A DNA stretch of 44,670 bases from Desulfuromonas sp. (GTDB lineage Bacteria; Desulfobacterota; Desulfuromonadia; Desulfuromonadales; BM501), in the NCBI RefSeq assembly GCF_002868845.1, contig NZ_PKUB01000015.1:62513-107182 (forward strand), given 5' to 3'. The translations under genes were made by a program, and so were the position numbers. Positions 1 to 7,066 of this stretch are shown piece after piece; position 1 is the stretch's first letter, and the number at the start of each line of letters is the position of its first letter. The notes under the pieces are model-generated. The model did no database searches and was not told where the DNA came from. It saw only the letters and a list, made by a program, of their open reading frames with translations.

Positions 1-1112
1 CGCACCGGGTGGGCCATCGGGCCGCCGTCCTCGGGGAACTGGGCGTTGCGCAGGATGCGCACCTCCTCGATCCGCTTCACCGCCGGGCTGGTCATCGCCG
101 CGGAGAACTCCTGGTCGCGAAAGACGGTCAAACCCTCCTTGAGCGAGAGCTGGAACCAGTCGCGGCAGGTGACCCGGTTGCCCGTCCAGTTGTGGAAGTA
201 CTCGTGGCCGATGACCCCCTCGATCCCCTGGTAGTCGGCGTCGGTGGCGGTCTCCGGCTTGGCCAGGACGTACTTGGAGTTGAAGACGTTGAGTCCCTTG
301 TTCTCCATCGCCCCGAAGTTGAAGTCGTCCACCGCCACGATCATGTAGATGTCGAGGTCGTACTCCAGACCGAAGGTCTCCTCGTCCCACCGCATCGCGC
401 GCTTGAGCGAGGCCATGGCGTGGCCGCACTTGTCCCGGTTGCGCTCCTCGGTGTAGATGCGCAGGGCCACCGAGCGGCCCGAGGCGGTTTCGTAGCTGTC
501 CTCCACGCAGGCCAGGTCCCCGGCCACCAGGGCGAAGAGGTAGCCCGGCTTGGGGAAGGGGTCCTCCCAGGTGGCGAAGTGGCGGCCCCCCTCCAGGTCG
601 CCGCTCCCGACGAGATTGCCGTTGGCCAGCAGGACCGGGAACTTGACCCGGTCGGCGGCGAGCGTGGTCGAGAAGCGGGCCAGCACGTCGGGGCGGTCGG
701 GGTAGTAGGTGATCTTGCGGAAGCCCTGGGCCTCGCACTGGGTGCAGAAGTTGCCCCCCGAGACGTAAAGCCCCTCCAGGGAGGTGTTCTCCGCGGGGCG
801 GATCGCCGTGGTCACCTCCAGCGCGAAGGCCTGCGGCGGGTCGGGCAGGGGCAAGGTCAGGGTCTCCTCGTCGAGGCGATACTCGGCGGGGTCGAGCTCC
901 CGGCCGTCCAGGCGCACGTTGAGCAGGCGCAGCTCCTCGCCGTTCAGCACGAGGGGCCCGCCGGCCCCGGCCGGGTTGCGGCGCAGGGCGAGGCGCGAGC
1001 GGACCAGGGTCGTCTCCTCCGAGAGGTCGAAGTGCAGCTCGATGCTCTCGACGAGGTAGGGCGGGGGGGCGTAGTCGGCGCGGTGGATCGGCTGGGGCGT
1101 TTTCTCGGTCAT
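1..1112 (-). CDS. pepN: Aminopeptidase N (M1 family), 3' end beyond the window
   Basis: Zinc-dependent M1 aminopeptidase that removes N-terminal residues from peptides, normally cytoplasmic. About 370 codons are visible and the C-terminal part lies outside the left edge. The substrate-binding GAMEN motif is at residues 267-271 and the zinc site HEYFH at 303-307, with the third zinc ligand Glu in a KEG context near residue 326. The HEYFHNWTGN and KEGLTVFRD context is that of the E. coli PepN type. The start is the ATG at 1112-1110, preceded by a modest AGGA about 10 bases upstream. The gene is transcribed alone and leftwards from a promoter at 1226-1254. Identification is near certain. Whether the rest of the gene is intact cannot be seen. 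Confidence 0.95.
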   Translation of the reverse strand, partial: MTEKTPQPIHRADYAPPPYLVESIELHFDLSEETTLVRSRLALRRNPAGAGGPLVLNGEELRLLNVRLDGRELDPAEYRLDEETLTLPLPDPPQAFALEVTTAIRPAENTSLEGLYVSGGNFCTQCEAQGFRKITYYPDRPDVLARFSTTLAADRVKFPVLLANGNLVGSGDLEGGRHFATWEDPFPKPGYLFALVAGDLACVEDSYETASGRSVALRIYTEERNRDKCGHAMASLKRAMRWDEETFGLEYDLDIYMIVAVDDFNFGAMENKGLNVFNSKYVLAKPETATDADYQGIEGVIGHEYFHNWTGNRVTCRDWFQLSLKEGLTVFRDQEFSAAMTSPAVKRIEEVRILRNAQFPEDGGPMAHPV

Positions 1113-1225
1113 GGCTCTGAATCCTGGGGAAAGGGGGTTGCTGTTCGGCTAAGCGGGGGGGAGACCATATATGAGCGAATGCGAAGGGGCGAAGGTGCCC
1201 GCCGGGCCGCTCGCGCCCACCCGGA

Positions 1226-1266
1226 ACCATAGCGCAAACCGGGAAAATTATCAAAGGGATTGATAA
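1226..1266 (-). promoter_or_regulatory. pepN promoter with overlapping inverted repeat
   Basis: Read on the minus strand, a -35 TTGATA (1254-1249) and a -10 TATGGT (1231-1226) are separated by exactly 17 bases. The -35 sits inside a perfect inverted repeat, TTATCAA-N5-TTGATAA (1248-1266), which would suit a dimeric regulator blocking the polymerase. The orientation of the half sites is opposite to an FNR/CRP box, so I do not assign a regulator. The promoter call is fairly firm; the operator is inferred from symmetry. Confidence 0.55.
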
Positions 1267-1631
1267 TACAGGGTTTAATGAGTTCGGCTGCCCACCATTC
1301 GATGCCGTGCCAAGGGGGCTGGCGGGACGCTCTCTGTCCAAATGCACAGTCGCGGCACGTCCCAAATGCATCGCATTTTTACGGCTTCCCACGTGGAAGA
1401 CCTTGGATCCCCGGCGTATAGTAGGAACCATCAAAGGCCTGTTGTGGCAGGCGGGCCGACGAGACGGTTCTTCATCCTTCTCCTTTCCAAAACGATATAG
1501 AAAAAAACCTTCTTCAACCTTCCTTCGCGCGTCGTTTCTCCCTCCTGAGCGGCGCGCATTTTTTTTGCCCCCGCCCTTTCCCGTCCTCAGACTAAAGCAC
1601 CCCCGCAAGGGGACTTTCCGGGGATTATCCG

Positions 1632-1732
1632 TTGACTTTTGCCCCCCCGCCGTGTACAAGGTTAGAGTTCTAGAATCATATCTTCAGGATGGGACCTTCT
1701 CACCTTTTTTCTATTGACCCAAGGAGGATTGA
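1632..1732 (+). promoter_or_regulatory. Promoter and conserved leader of CTERM cassette 1
   Basis: TTGACT (1632-1637), 17 bases, TACAAG (1655-1660) is a good sigma-70-type promoter. The roughly 70-base leader that follows contains the palindrome TTCTAGAA and ends in AAGGAGG (1721-1727), five bases before the ATG. Almost the same 100 bases recur at 4333-4432 ahead of cassette 2, so promoter, leader and ribosome site were duplicated together with the genes. Confidence 0.65.
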
Positions 1733-3280
1733 ATGAACGGAAAGATCTGCGCACTTCTGGCCGCGCTACTGCTGCTCCTGACGGGGCACTCCCTGGCTGC
1801 CAATGTCGGCTACTACGACATGTCTTCACAGCAGGGGGTTAGCTCCCAGGCCGCTGTCATCACCACAGCCGGAGAGACCCCGGTACTGATAACCGACTTG
1901 TCCGCCGGGGATTTGGCCGGCATCGACGTGCTGTTCGTCCAGAACCCCAGCAATGGCAGCTATGGCTTTGAATACACCTCCCGCCTCGCGGACATCGAGG
2001 CGGCCGTCAACGCCGGGATGGTTCTGATCATCCACGACCGTTACGTCACTGCGGCTGAATCCATCCTGCCCGGCGGGGCGGGATTCACCATCCTCCGCGA
2101 TTTTACCCACAGCAGAGACATAGACGTCCTTGATGACACCACCCTCGTCACCGACGGCCCCGGCGGGATCATCAACGACACATCTCTGGACCTTGGCACC
2201 TCCTCCAGCCACGGCTACACGGAGGCGGCCAGCCTCCCCGGAGACGCGGTCCTTTTGCTGAGCACCACCGACCCGACCCACATCGTCACCTTCGCCTACC
2301 CCTTCGGGGCCGGCTGGGTCATCTACTCCACCATTCCCCTCGACTTCTATCTCAATGGGAGTGGCGGGATAAGAACCCAAATGCAGAATTACGCCGCCAA
2401 CGTGGTGGCCTATGCCGCCAACATTACCCCCTCGTTCCTCGCCGTCACCCCGGCCTCCGGCGACGAGGACACCGCCATTCCCCTCGACATTTCCCTCAAC
2501 CCCGACTTCCCGGACCTCGGCGACCTAGTCGTTCAGAGCATCGTCATCTCCGGGGTTCCCGACGGCGCATCCCTGTCCGCCGGCATCGACAACGGAGACG
2601 GCACCTGGGACCTCACCCTCGCGGAGCTCGACGGCCTGCAACTTTTCCCGCCTGCCGACTCCAACGTCGACATCACCCTGACCGTCACTGCCGAAGCTCT
2701 CAACGCCCTGGACGAATTGGTGACCGCCGTCCAGTCGCTCTTTGTCGACCTGATCGGCGTCGCCGACGACCCGACCCTTGCCACCCAGAACACCTTCCCC
2801 TTCGGCTTGCAGATTGTCGTACCGGTTGAGATCGAAGCTGAACTCACCGACACCGACAGCTCCGAAACCCTGACCGTCACCATCTCCAACGTCCCGGACG
2901 ACGCCTTCCTCTCCGCTGGCGTGAACATGGGCGGCGGCAACTGGCTGCTCACCCCCGCCGACCTCAACGGCCTGCGAATCGCCCTGCCCTTCCGGCTGCG
3001 CTACTACGTCAAATGGGATCTTGGCGTCGCCGCTACCGCCACGGAGGACGATGGTAGCGCCACGACCCTGATGGACACCATCAAAGTCATCTACCTCGAA
3101 GCTTTCATCGACGACGACACCGCAAGCGACGGCAACGACGACGGCACCGTGATCGTAGTCACCACAGACGGCGACAGCGGCGGCGGCTGCTCTCTCGGTG
3201 GCGCGGCGGGCATCGACCCGATGTTCCCCCTGCTCGCCTTCGGCGCCCTCGGCTACCTGGTGCGGCGGCGCAAAGACTAG
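1733..3280 (+). CDS. Secreted repeat protein with C-terminal sorting signal (JDVT-CTERM type), cassette 1
   Basis: 515 aa with a signal peptide (about residues 1-22). Residues 23-230 form a domain resembling a glutamine-amidotransferase/ThuA-like fold, with runs such as DVLFVQNPSN and GMVLIIHD, but I do not assign an activity. Two Ig/cadherin-like repeats follow (about 265-345 and 370-450) with the signature VPxGAxLSAG, then GxW, then a PAxLxGL segment, as in RTX-type adhesins. After an Asp-rich linker the tail starts with GGGCSLGG at 483 (Cys 486), then GIDPMFP, a short hydrophobic helix and Arg residues at the end. This Gly-Cys, helix, Arg layout is a surface sorting signal, and I match it from memory to the JDVT-CTERM class. 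The protease that probably processes it is encoded 5 bases downstream. The start is fixed by AAGGAGG. The protein is probably surface-anchored after cleavage; its ligand is unknown. Confidence 0.85.
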   Translation: MNGKICALLAALLLLLTGHSLAANVGYYDMSSQQGVSSQAAVITTAGETPVLITDLSAGDLAGIDVLFVQNPSNGSYGFEYTSRLADIEAAVNAGMVLIIHDRYVTAAESILPGGAGFTILRDFTHSRDIDVLDDTTLVTDGPGGIINDTSLDLGTSSSHGYTEAASLPGDAVLLLSTTDPTHIVTFAYPFGAGWVIYSTIPLDFYLNGSGGIRTQMQNYAANVVAYAANITPSFLAVTPASGDEDTAIPLDISLNPDFPDLGDLVVQSIVISGVPDGASLSAGIDNGDGTWDLTLAELDGLQLFPPADSNVDITLTVTAEALNALDELVTAVQSLFVDLIGVADDPTLATQNTFPFGLQIVVPVEIEAELTDTDSSETLTVTISNVPDDAFLSAGVNMGGGNWLLTPADLNGLRIALPFRLRYYVKWDLGVAATATEDDGSATTLMDTIKVIYLEAFIDDDTASDGNDDGTVIVVTTDGDSGGGCSLGGAAGIDPMFPLLAFGALGYLVRRRKD

Positions 3281-3285
3281 TTTCC

Positions 3286-3711
3286 ATGTGGCATGACAAA
3301 CAAATCGGGGCAGCCATTCTGGCTGCCCCGTTCTTTTTGGCCGGGCTCTACCTGGTCCACCCGGTCCCGCTCGATCTGTCGTGGCCCCTGCGGGAACCGG
3401 CCCGCTTCCTCCTGCCCGCCCTCGCCTACCCTGTTCTGGAGGAGGCCGCCTTCCGCGGCCTGATCCAGGGGGAACTGGTGAAACGCCCCTTCGGACGCCG
3501 CACCCTGCTCAGCCTGAGCGGGGCCAACTGGGCCGCAAGCGCCCTCTTCGTGGCGGCGCACTTCCTCTACCACTCGCCCCTCTGGGCCCTGGCCGTCCTC
3601 GGCCCCTCCCTGCTCTTCGGCCACTTCCGCGACCGTTATGACAGCATCAGGCCCGGCGCCGTCCTTCACGTCCTCTACAACACCGGGTACTTCCTGACCT
3701 TCGGGGCCTAG
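3286..3711 (+). CDS. mrtJ: CPBP-family intramembrane protease, probable CTERM sorting enzyme, copy 1
   Basis: 141 aa, small for the CPBP (Abi/CAAX-like) glutamic protease family and almost entirely membrane helices. The three family motifs are complete: EExxxR at Glu52, Glu53 and Arg57; FxxxH at Phe88-His92; HxxxN at His128-Asn132. It lies directly after a protein bearing a CTERM tail, as expected of a dedicated protease that cleaves and releases or re-anchors that tail in the inner membrane. By size and partner it fits the enzyme called MrtJ in the JDVT-CTERM system; the symbol rests on memory of that naming. The ATG has no clear ribosome site. An intrinsic terminator lies inside codons 7-18, so expression is probably well below that of the substrate. 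Family is firm; the pairing with JDVT tails is likely. Confidence 0.85.
   Translation: MWHDKQIGAAILAAPFFLAGLYLVHPVPLDLSWPLREPARFLLPALAYPVLEEAAFRGLIQGELVKRPFGRRTLLSLSGANWAASALFVAAHFLYHSPLWALAVLGPSLLFGHFRDRYDSIRPGAVLHVLYNTGYFLTFGA
3306..3338 (+). terminator. Intrinsic terminator inside the start of mrtJ copy 1
   Basis: A perfect 10-bp stem, CGGGGCAGCC (3306-3315) with GGCTGCCCCG (3321-3330), a 5-base loop and then TTCTTTTT (3331-3338). It starts 26 bases after the substrate stop codon and lies inside the protease reading frame. Most transcripts from the cassette promoter might end here, leaving a minority to encode the protease. It is repeated exactly in copy 2. Confidence 0.7.
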
Positions 3712-4432
3712 CCCCAAGACCCGGGTTCTCCTTCAGAAGCGACTCACCACGCCGTTCCTCCACGATCACCCCCGACAAGGGTGAGAGCAAGGCCACGGAC
3801 GGCAGCGGCGCCGCGACGACCCCGCGCGAATGCCCTTGCGACCCTGGCTGTCAATTCCGGAGGTGAGACCTCTCAGCGGGGGCCGATCGAATCCCCCTTC
3901 TTCAACTCAAGGATTTCGACAACATGCCTGCCACCCAAAAGCGCTCATCGGCCGGAGCGTCAGCGTTTTCGCCTTTGAGCTCCAGAAAAAACCGCCGAAG
4001 ACCTTTCCCTGCGCCGGTGACGGACAATGAAGGTAACCGCATGCCCGGTCAGCAATCTCCGCATGAAGATAGAATGGATGGTGGCCTGTGGACCCAACAG
4101 AAGATGGAAATAGTCAGGAAGGGGGCCGTTTAGATTTCAAGCAGGAGAGTGGAAAGGCGATGCAAAAAACGTTCGGTCCTAATCATGCGAAAGAAGTCTC
4201 GCCGCTCGACGCCGCGGGCCATGGCATGTTACGACAAGCTTGGAATATCGATGCGGCGTTGCGTGGCAGTGGATAATTCCAAACCAAAAGAGCCGCCAGT
4301 CATCCTCTCAGCTAGGTCCCTGACACGTTCCATTGACTTTTATCCCCCCGGCGTGTACAAAGTCAGAGTTCTAGAATCGTACCTTCAGGATGGGACCTTC
4401 TCACCTTTTTTAATTGAACCAAGGAGGATTGA
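3712..4432. other. Gene-free stretch between the two cassettes
   Basis: About 620 bases before the second cassette leader contain only short frames without ribosome sites or familiar protein features. Base composition is somewhat less GC-rich around 4020-4330. I found no terminal repeats or transposase remnants to explain the duplication. The last 100 bases are the copied promoter/leader. Confidence 0.55.
4333..4432 (+). promoter_or_regulatory. Promoter and conserved leader of CTERM cassette 2
   Basis: TTGACT (4333-4338), 17 bases, TACAAA (4356-4361), then a leader with the same TTCTAGAA palindrome and AAGGAGG (4421-4427) placed 5 bases before the ATG. It differs from the leader at 1632-1732 at only a dozen or so positions, so both cassettes are probably expressed under the same conditions. 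Confidence 0.65.
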
Positions 4433-6487
4433 ATGAACGGAAAGATTTGCGCACTACTGGCCGCGCTGGCGCTGCTTCTCGCCCTGCCTGCGACCACCCT
4501 GGCCCTGACCGGCGGGCCGGACAGCTTCGGCTACACCTTCATTGACAGCGAAGAGGCCGGCGGCCCGGCCTTCGAGTGGGAGGACATCGCCGCCACCGGC
4601 ACTCTCCTCCCCCTCGGGGACGACGAGGGTTCGCCCTTTCTCCCCCTTGGCTTCACCTTCAACTTCTACGGGATCGACTACACCGAACTCAAGGTCTCCA
4701 GCAACGGCTTTCTCGGGTTCAGCGACTTCCCCTCCTCAGGCTGCTGCTCGGCCGGCTGCTGCTCCGGCGACCCCATCCCGACCGCCGGCGGCAAAATCGA
4801 CAACCTCATCGCCGGCCTCTGGGACGACCTTGACCCGGCCAACGGTCAGACGAGCATCTACTACGAGACCCTCGGCACCACCCCCAACCGGCGCTTCGTC
4901 GTTCAAATCGACGACACCCCCCGCTGGCCCAACACCGGCTCGAACACCTTCCAATACATCCTCTTCGAGGGCAGCAACACCATCGTGGTCAACTACCTCC
5001 GCGCCGAGGTGGACAGCAACACATCCATCGGCGTCGAGAACGCCGACGGCACCGTCGGGCTCGCCTACCCCCTGGCTGCCGGAGAGGTCTACACCGACCT
5101 GGCGGTCCAGTACTGCACGAACATTGCCTGCGGCGGAGGCGGCGAACCGACCACTCTCAGCACGACCTTCGCTTCCAACAACAGCTTCCAGGGCAACATG
5201 TTCGACCTGACCAACGAGTCGGGACAGGCCATCGATCTGACCGGCGCCTTCGAAGGGAACTTCGACGGTGGTGCCACGGGCGAGGTGGAGATCTGGTACC
5301 GGGAGGGGACCTTCGTCGGCCATGAGAGCGACCCCGCAGGATGGACCCTACTTGGCCGCGACACACTGGTCTCTAATGGATTCAATGTCCCCACCCCCTT
5401 CGACGTCGGCGCCACCCTGACCATCGGCGCCGGCGAGACCGTCGGCATGCTCATGTACCTTGACGGAAGTCGCGGGGGGGTTAATTACACCAACGGTGCC
5501 AACAGCTACACCGACGGCACCCTGCGCATCACCACCGGCATCGGCAAGGGCGATACGGCTGCCGAACCGCCCGTCGGCGGAGGCACCTTCACCCCCCGCA
5601 CCTGGAACGGCACCGTCGAGTACACCACCGGGGACTGCTTCCTCCTGCTCACCAACGCCCGCGGCATGGAGGACACCCCTATCCCCCTCCACATCGCCCT
5701 GTCGCCCTGCGCCGCGACCCTGGTCACCCTCGACTCGGTCACCATCTCCAATGTTCCCGCCGGTGCCATCCTCTCGGCCGGCACCGACAACGGCGGCGGC
5801 AGCTGGACCCTCATCCCGGCCGAGCTCGCAGGGCTGTCCATCACCCCGCCGGCCAACTCCAACGTTGATTTCACCCTCGAGGTCACAGGCCACGCCACCC
5901 GCATTTCTGACAACGAGCCCTGCAACTGCAGTGGCGTCCTCGATGTCGACGTGGTCGGCGTCGCCGACCTGCCCCTGCTCAACGCCAGCAACAGCTTCAC
6001 CCTCGACTACTACACCGGCGACCTCGACCTGTCTGCCTTCCTCACCGACCTTGACGGCTCCGAGACCCTGGTCGTGACCATAACCGACGTCCCCGCCGGC
6101 TCGACCTTCTCCGCCGGCATCGACCACGGCGGCGGCATGTGGACCTTCGACCCCGCCGACCTGCCCGGGCTCAAATTCAAGCCGGCCCAAGCCCAATCGT
6201 ACAAAGTCAGTTACATGCTGACAATCACCGCCACCGTCACCGAGGACGACGGCGACACCGGTCAGATCGTTCGAACCATCAAGATTCGCGACCTCTCTTT
6301 CATCATCAATGATGACGACGGATACGTTGGCGGCAACGACGACGGCACGGTGACCGTGATCACCGTCACCAGCGACGGCGACAGCGGCGGCGGCTGCTCC
6401 CTCGGCGGCGCGGCTGGCATCGACCCGATGTTCCCCCTGCTTGCCTTCGGCGCCCTCGGCTACCTGGTGCGGCGGCGCAGAAGCTAG
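4433..6487 (+). CDS. Secreted repeat protein with C-terminal sorting signal (JDVT-CTERM type), cassette 2
   Basis: 684 aa. The signal peptide begins with the same residues as the cassette 1 protein. The N-terminal domain (about 28-230) has a beta-rich, nidogen-like look (GFTFNFYG, SSNGFLGF, GLWDDLDP) and contains a double cysteine pair, CC at 104-105 and 109-110. A second beta domain spans about 235-380. Two Ig/cadherin-like repeats (about 425-510 and 535-620) carry the same VPAGxxxSAG signature as the cassette 1 protein. An Asp-rich linker leads to GGGCSLGG (Cys 655), GIDPMFP, a helix and an Arg-rich end. The last 33 residues match the other substrate except at the extreme end. It is probably exported, processed by the protease encoded next door and displayed at the surface. 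Ligand and role are unknown. Confidence 0.85.
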   Translation: MNGKICALLAALALLLALPATTLALTGGPDSFGYTFIDSEEAGGPAFEWEDIAATGTLLPLGDDEGSPFLPLGFTFNFYGIDYTELKVSSNGFLGFSDFPSSGCCSAGCCSGDPIPTAGGKIDNLIAGLWDDLDPANGQTSIYYETLGTTPNRRFVVQIDDTPRWPNTGSNTFQYILFEGSNTIVVNYLRAEVDSNTSIGVENADGTVGLAYPLAAGEVYTDLAVQYCTNIACGGGGEPTTLSTTFASNNSFQGNMFDLTNESGQAIDLTGAFEGNFDGGATGEVEIWYREGTFVGHESDPAGWTLLGRDTLVSNGFNVPTPFDVGATLTIGAGETVGMLMYLDGSRGGVNYTNGANSYTDGTLRITTGIGKGDTAAEPPVGGGTFTPRTWNGTVEYTTGDCFLLLTNARGMEDTPIPLHIALSPCAATLVTLDSVTISNVPAGAILSAGTDNGGGSWTLIPAELAGLSITPPANSNVDFTLEVTGHATRISDNEPCNCSGVLDVDVVGVADLPLLNASNSFTLDYYTGDLDLSAFLTDLDGSETLVVTITDVPAGSTFSAGIDHGGGMWTFDPADLPGLKFKPAQAQSYKVSYMLTITATVTEDDGDTGQIVRTIKIRDLSFIINDDDGYVGGNDDGTVTVITVTSDGDSGGGCSLGGAAGIDPMFPLLAFGALGYLVRRRRS

Positions 6488-6492
6488 GCTCC

Positions 6493-6918
6493 ATGTGGCA
6501 TGACAAACAAATCGGGGCAGCCATTCTGGCTGCCCCGTTCTTTTTGGCCGGGCTCTATCTCCTCCACCCGGTCCCGCTCGACCTGTCCTGGCCCCTGCGG
6601 GAGCCGGCCCGTTTCCTCCTGCCCGCCCTCGCCTACCCGGTGCTGGAAGAGGCCGCCTTCCGCGGCCTGATCCAGGGGGAAATGGTGAAACGCCCCTTCG
6701 GAGGCCGCACCCTTCTCGGCCTGAGCGGGGCCAACTGGCTCACCAGCGCCCTCTTCGTGGCGGCACACTACCTCTACCACCCGCCCCTCTGGGCCCTGGC
6801 CGTCCTCGGCCCCTCGCTGCTCTTCGGCCACTTCCGCGACCGTTATGACAGCATCAGGCCCGGCACCATCCTTCACGTCCTCTACAACGCCGGGTACTTC
6901 CTGATCTTCGGGGCCTGA
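6493..6918 (+). CDS. mrtJ: CPBP-family intramembrane protease, probable CTERM sorting enzyme, copy 2
   Basis: 141 aa with the same length and motifs as the protease at 3286-3711 (EExxxR at 52-57, FxxxH at 88-92, HxxxN at 128-132). The two differ at about 12 positions, none of them in the motifs, so both should be active. It follows its substrate gene by 5 bases with only a weak ribosome site. The terminator-like hairpin in its first codons is retained base for base. Keeping two near-identical enzymes, each beside a different substrate, suggests either a recent duplication or a need for dose. Cleavage specificity is unlikely to differ, because the two substrate tails are practically the same. 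Confidence 0.85.
   Translation: MWHDKQIGAAILAAPFFLAGLYLLHPVPLDLSWPLREPARFLLPALAYPVLEEAAFRGLIQGEMVKRPFGGRTLLGLSGANWLTSALFVAAHYLYHPPLWALAVLGPSLLFGHFRDRYDSIRPGTILHVLYNAGYFLIFGA
6513..6545 (+). terminator. Intrinsic terminator inside the start of mrtJ copy 2
   Basis: The same 10-bp stem (6513-6522 with 6528-6537), 5-base loop and TTCTTTTT tract (6538-6545) as at 3306-3338. It lies in codons 7-18 of the protease gene, shortly after the substrate stop codon. Confidence 0.7.
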
Positions 6919-7001
6919 ACCTTCGCCCTGCGGAGGCGGCCTCAAACCAGGACCCGATCCCCCTCAAGGTCTATTCTGATCAGCATTGATCTTCCGTGGG
7001 G

Positions 7002-7033
7002 CCCTTCTCCCTGAGGGAGAGGGAAACCTTTTC
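7002..7033. terminator. Weak hairpin between convergent genes
   Basis: CCCTTCTCCC (7002-7011) and GGGAGAGGG (7015-7023) form a short stem with one bulge, followed on the plus strand by AAACCTTTTC. It lies between the second protease gene and the convergent glycosyltransferase-like gene and may end transcription from one or both sides. The T run is poor. Confidence 0.35.
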
Positions 7034-7066
7034 AGATCACCGCAATACTGACACTAATCTGCAAAT

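Larger units (their letters stand above)
1113..1732. other. Gene-free stretch between divergent pepN and cassette 1
   Basis: It holds the pepN promoter and inverted repeat on the left and the conserved promoter/leader of the first CTERM cassette on the right (from 1632). Between about 1270 and 1630 I see no convincing gene. The open frames lack ribosome sites and familiar content. Confidence 0.6.
1632..3711 (+). repeat. Duplicated cassette, copy 1 (leader, substrate gene, protease gene)
   Basis: Copy 1 of a two-gene unit whose second copy is 4333-6918. The shared parts are the leader, the first codons of the substrate (MNGKICALLAAL), the two Ig/cadherin-like repeats, the acidic linker, the sorting tail and the whole protease gene (about 12 differences in 141 residues). 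The N-terminal domains of the two substrates are not recognisably related. Confidence 0.85.
4333..6918 (+). repeat. Duplicated cassette, copy 2
   Basis: Second copy of the substrate/protease unit (first copy 1632-3711), in direct orientation. The ends match closely, while the first two thirds of the substrate gene are different and longer than in copy 1. Confidence 0.85.

Noticed and set aside
1248-1266. FNR/CRP-type binding site
   Set aside because: Half sites are TTATCAA...TTGATAA, the reverse arrangement of TTGAT-N4-ATCAA.
3712-4332. Insertion sequence or transposase remnant explaining the cassette duplication
   Set aside because: No terminal inverted repeats, target duplications or transposase-like frames could be found.
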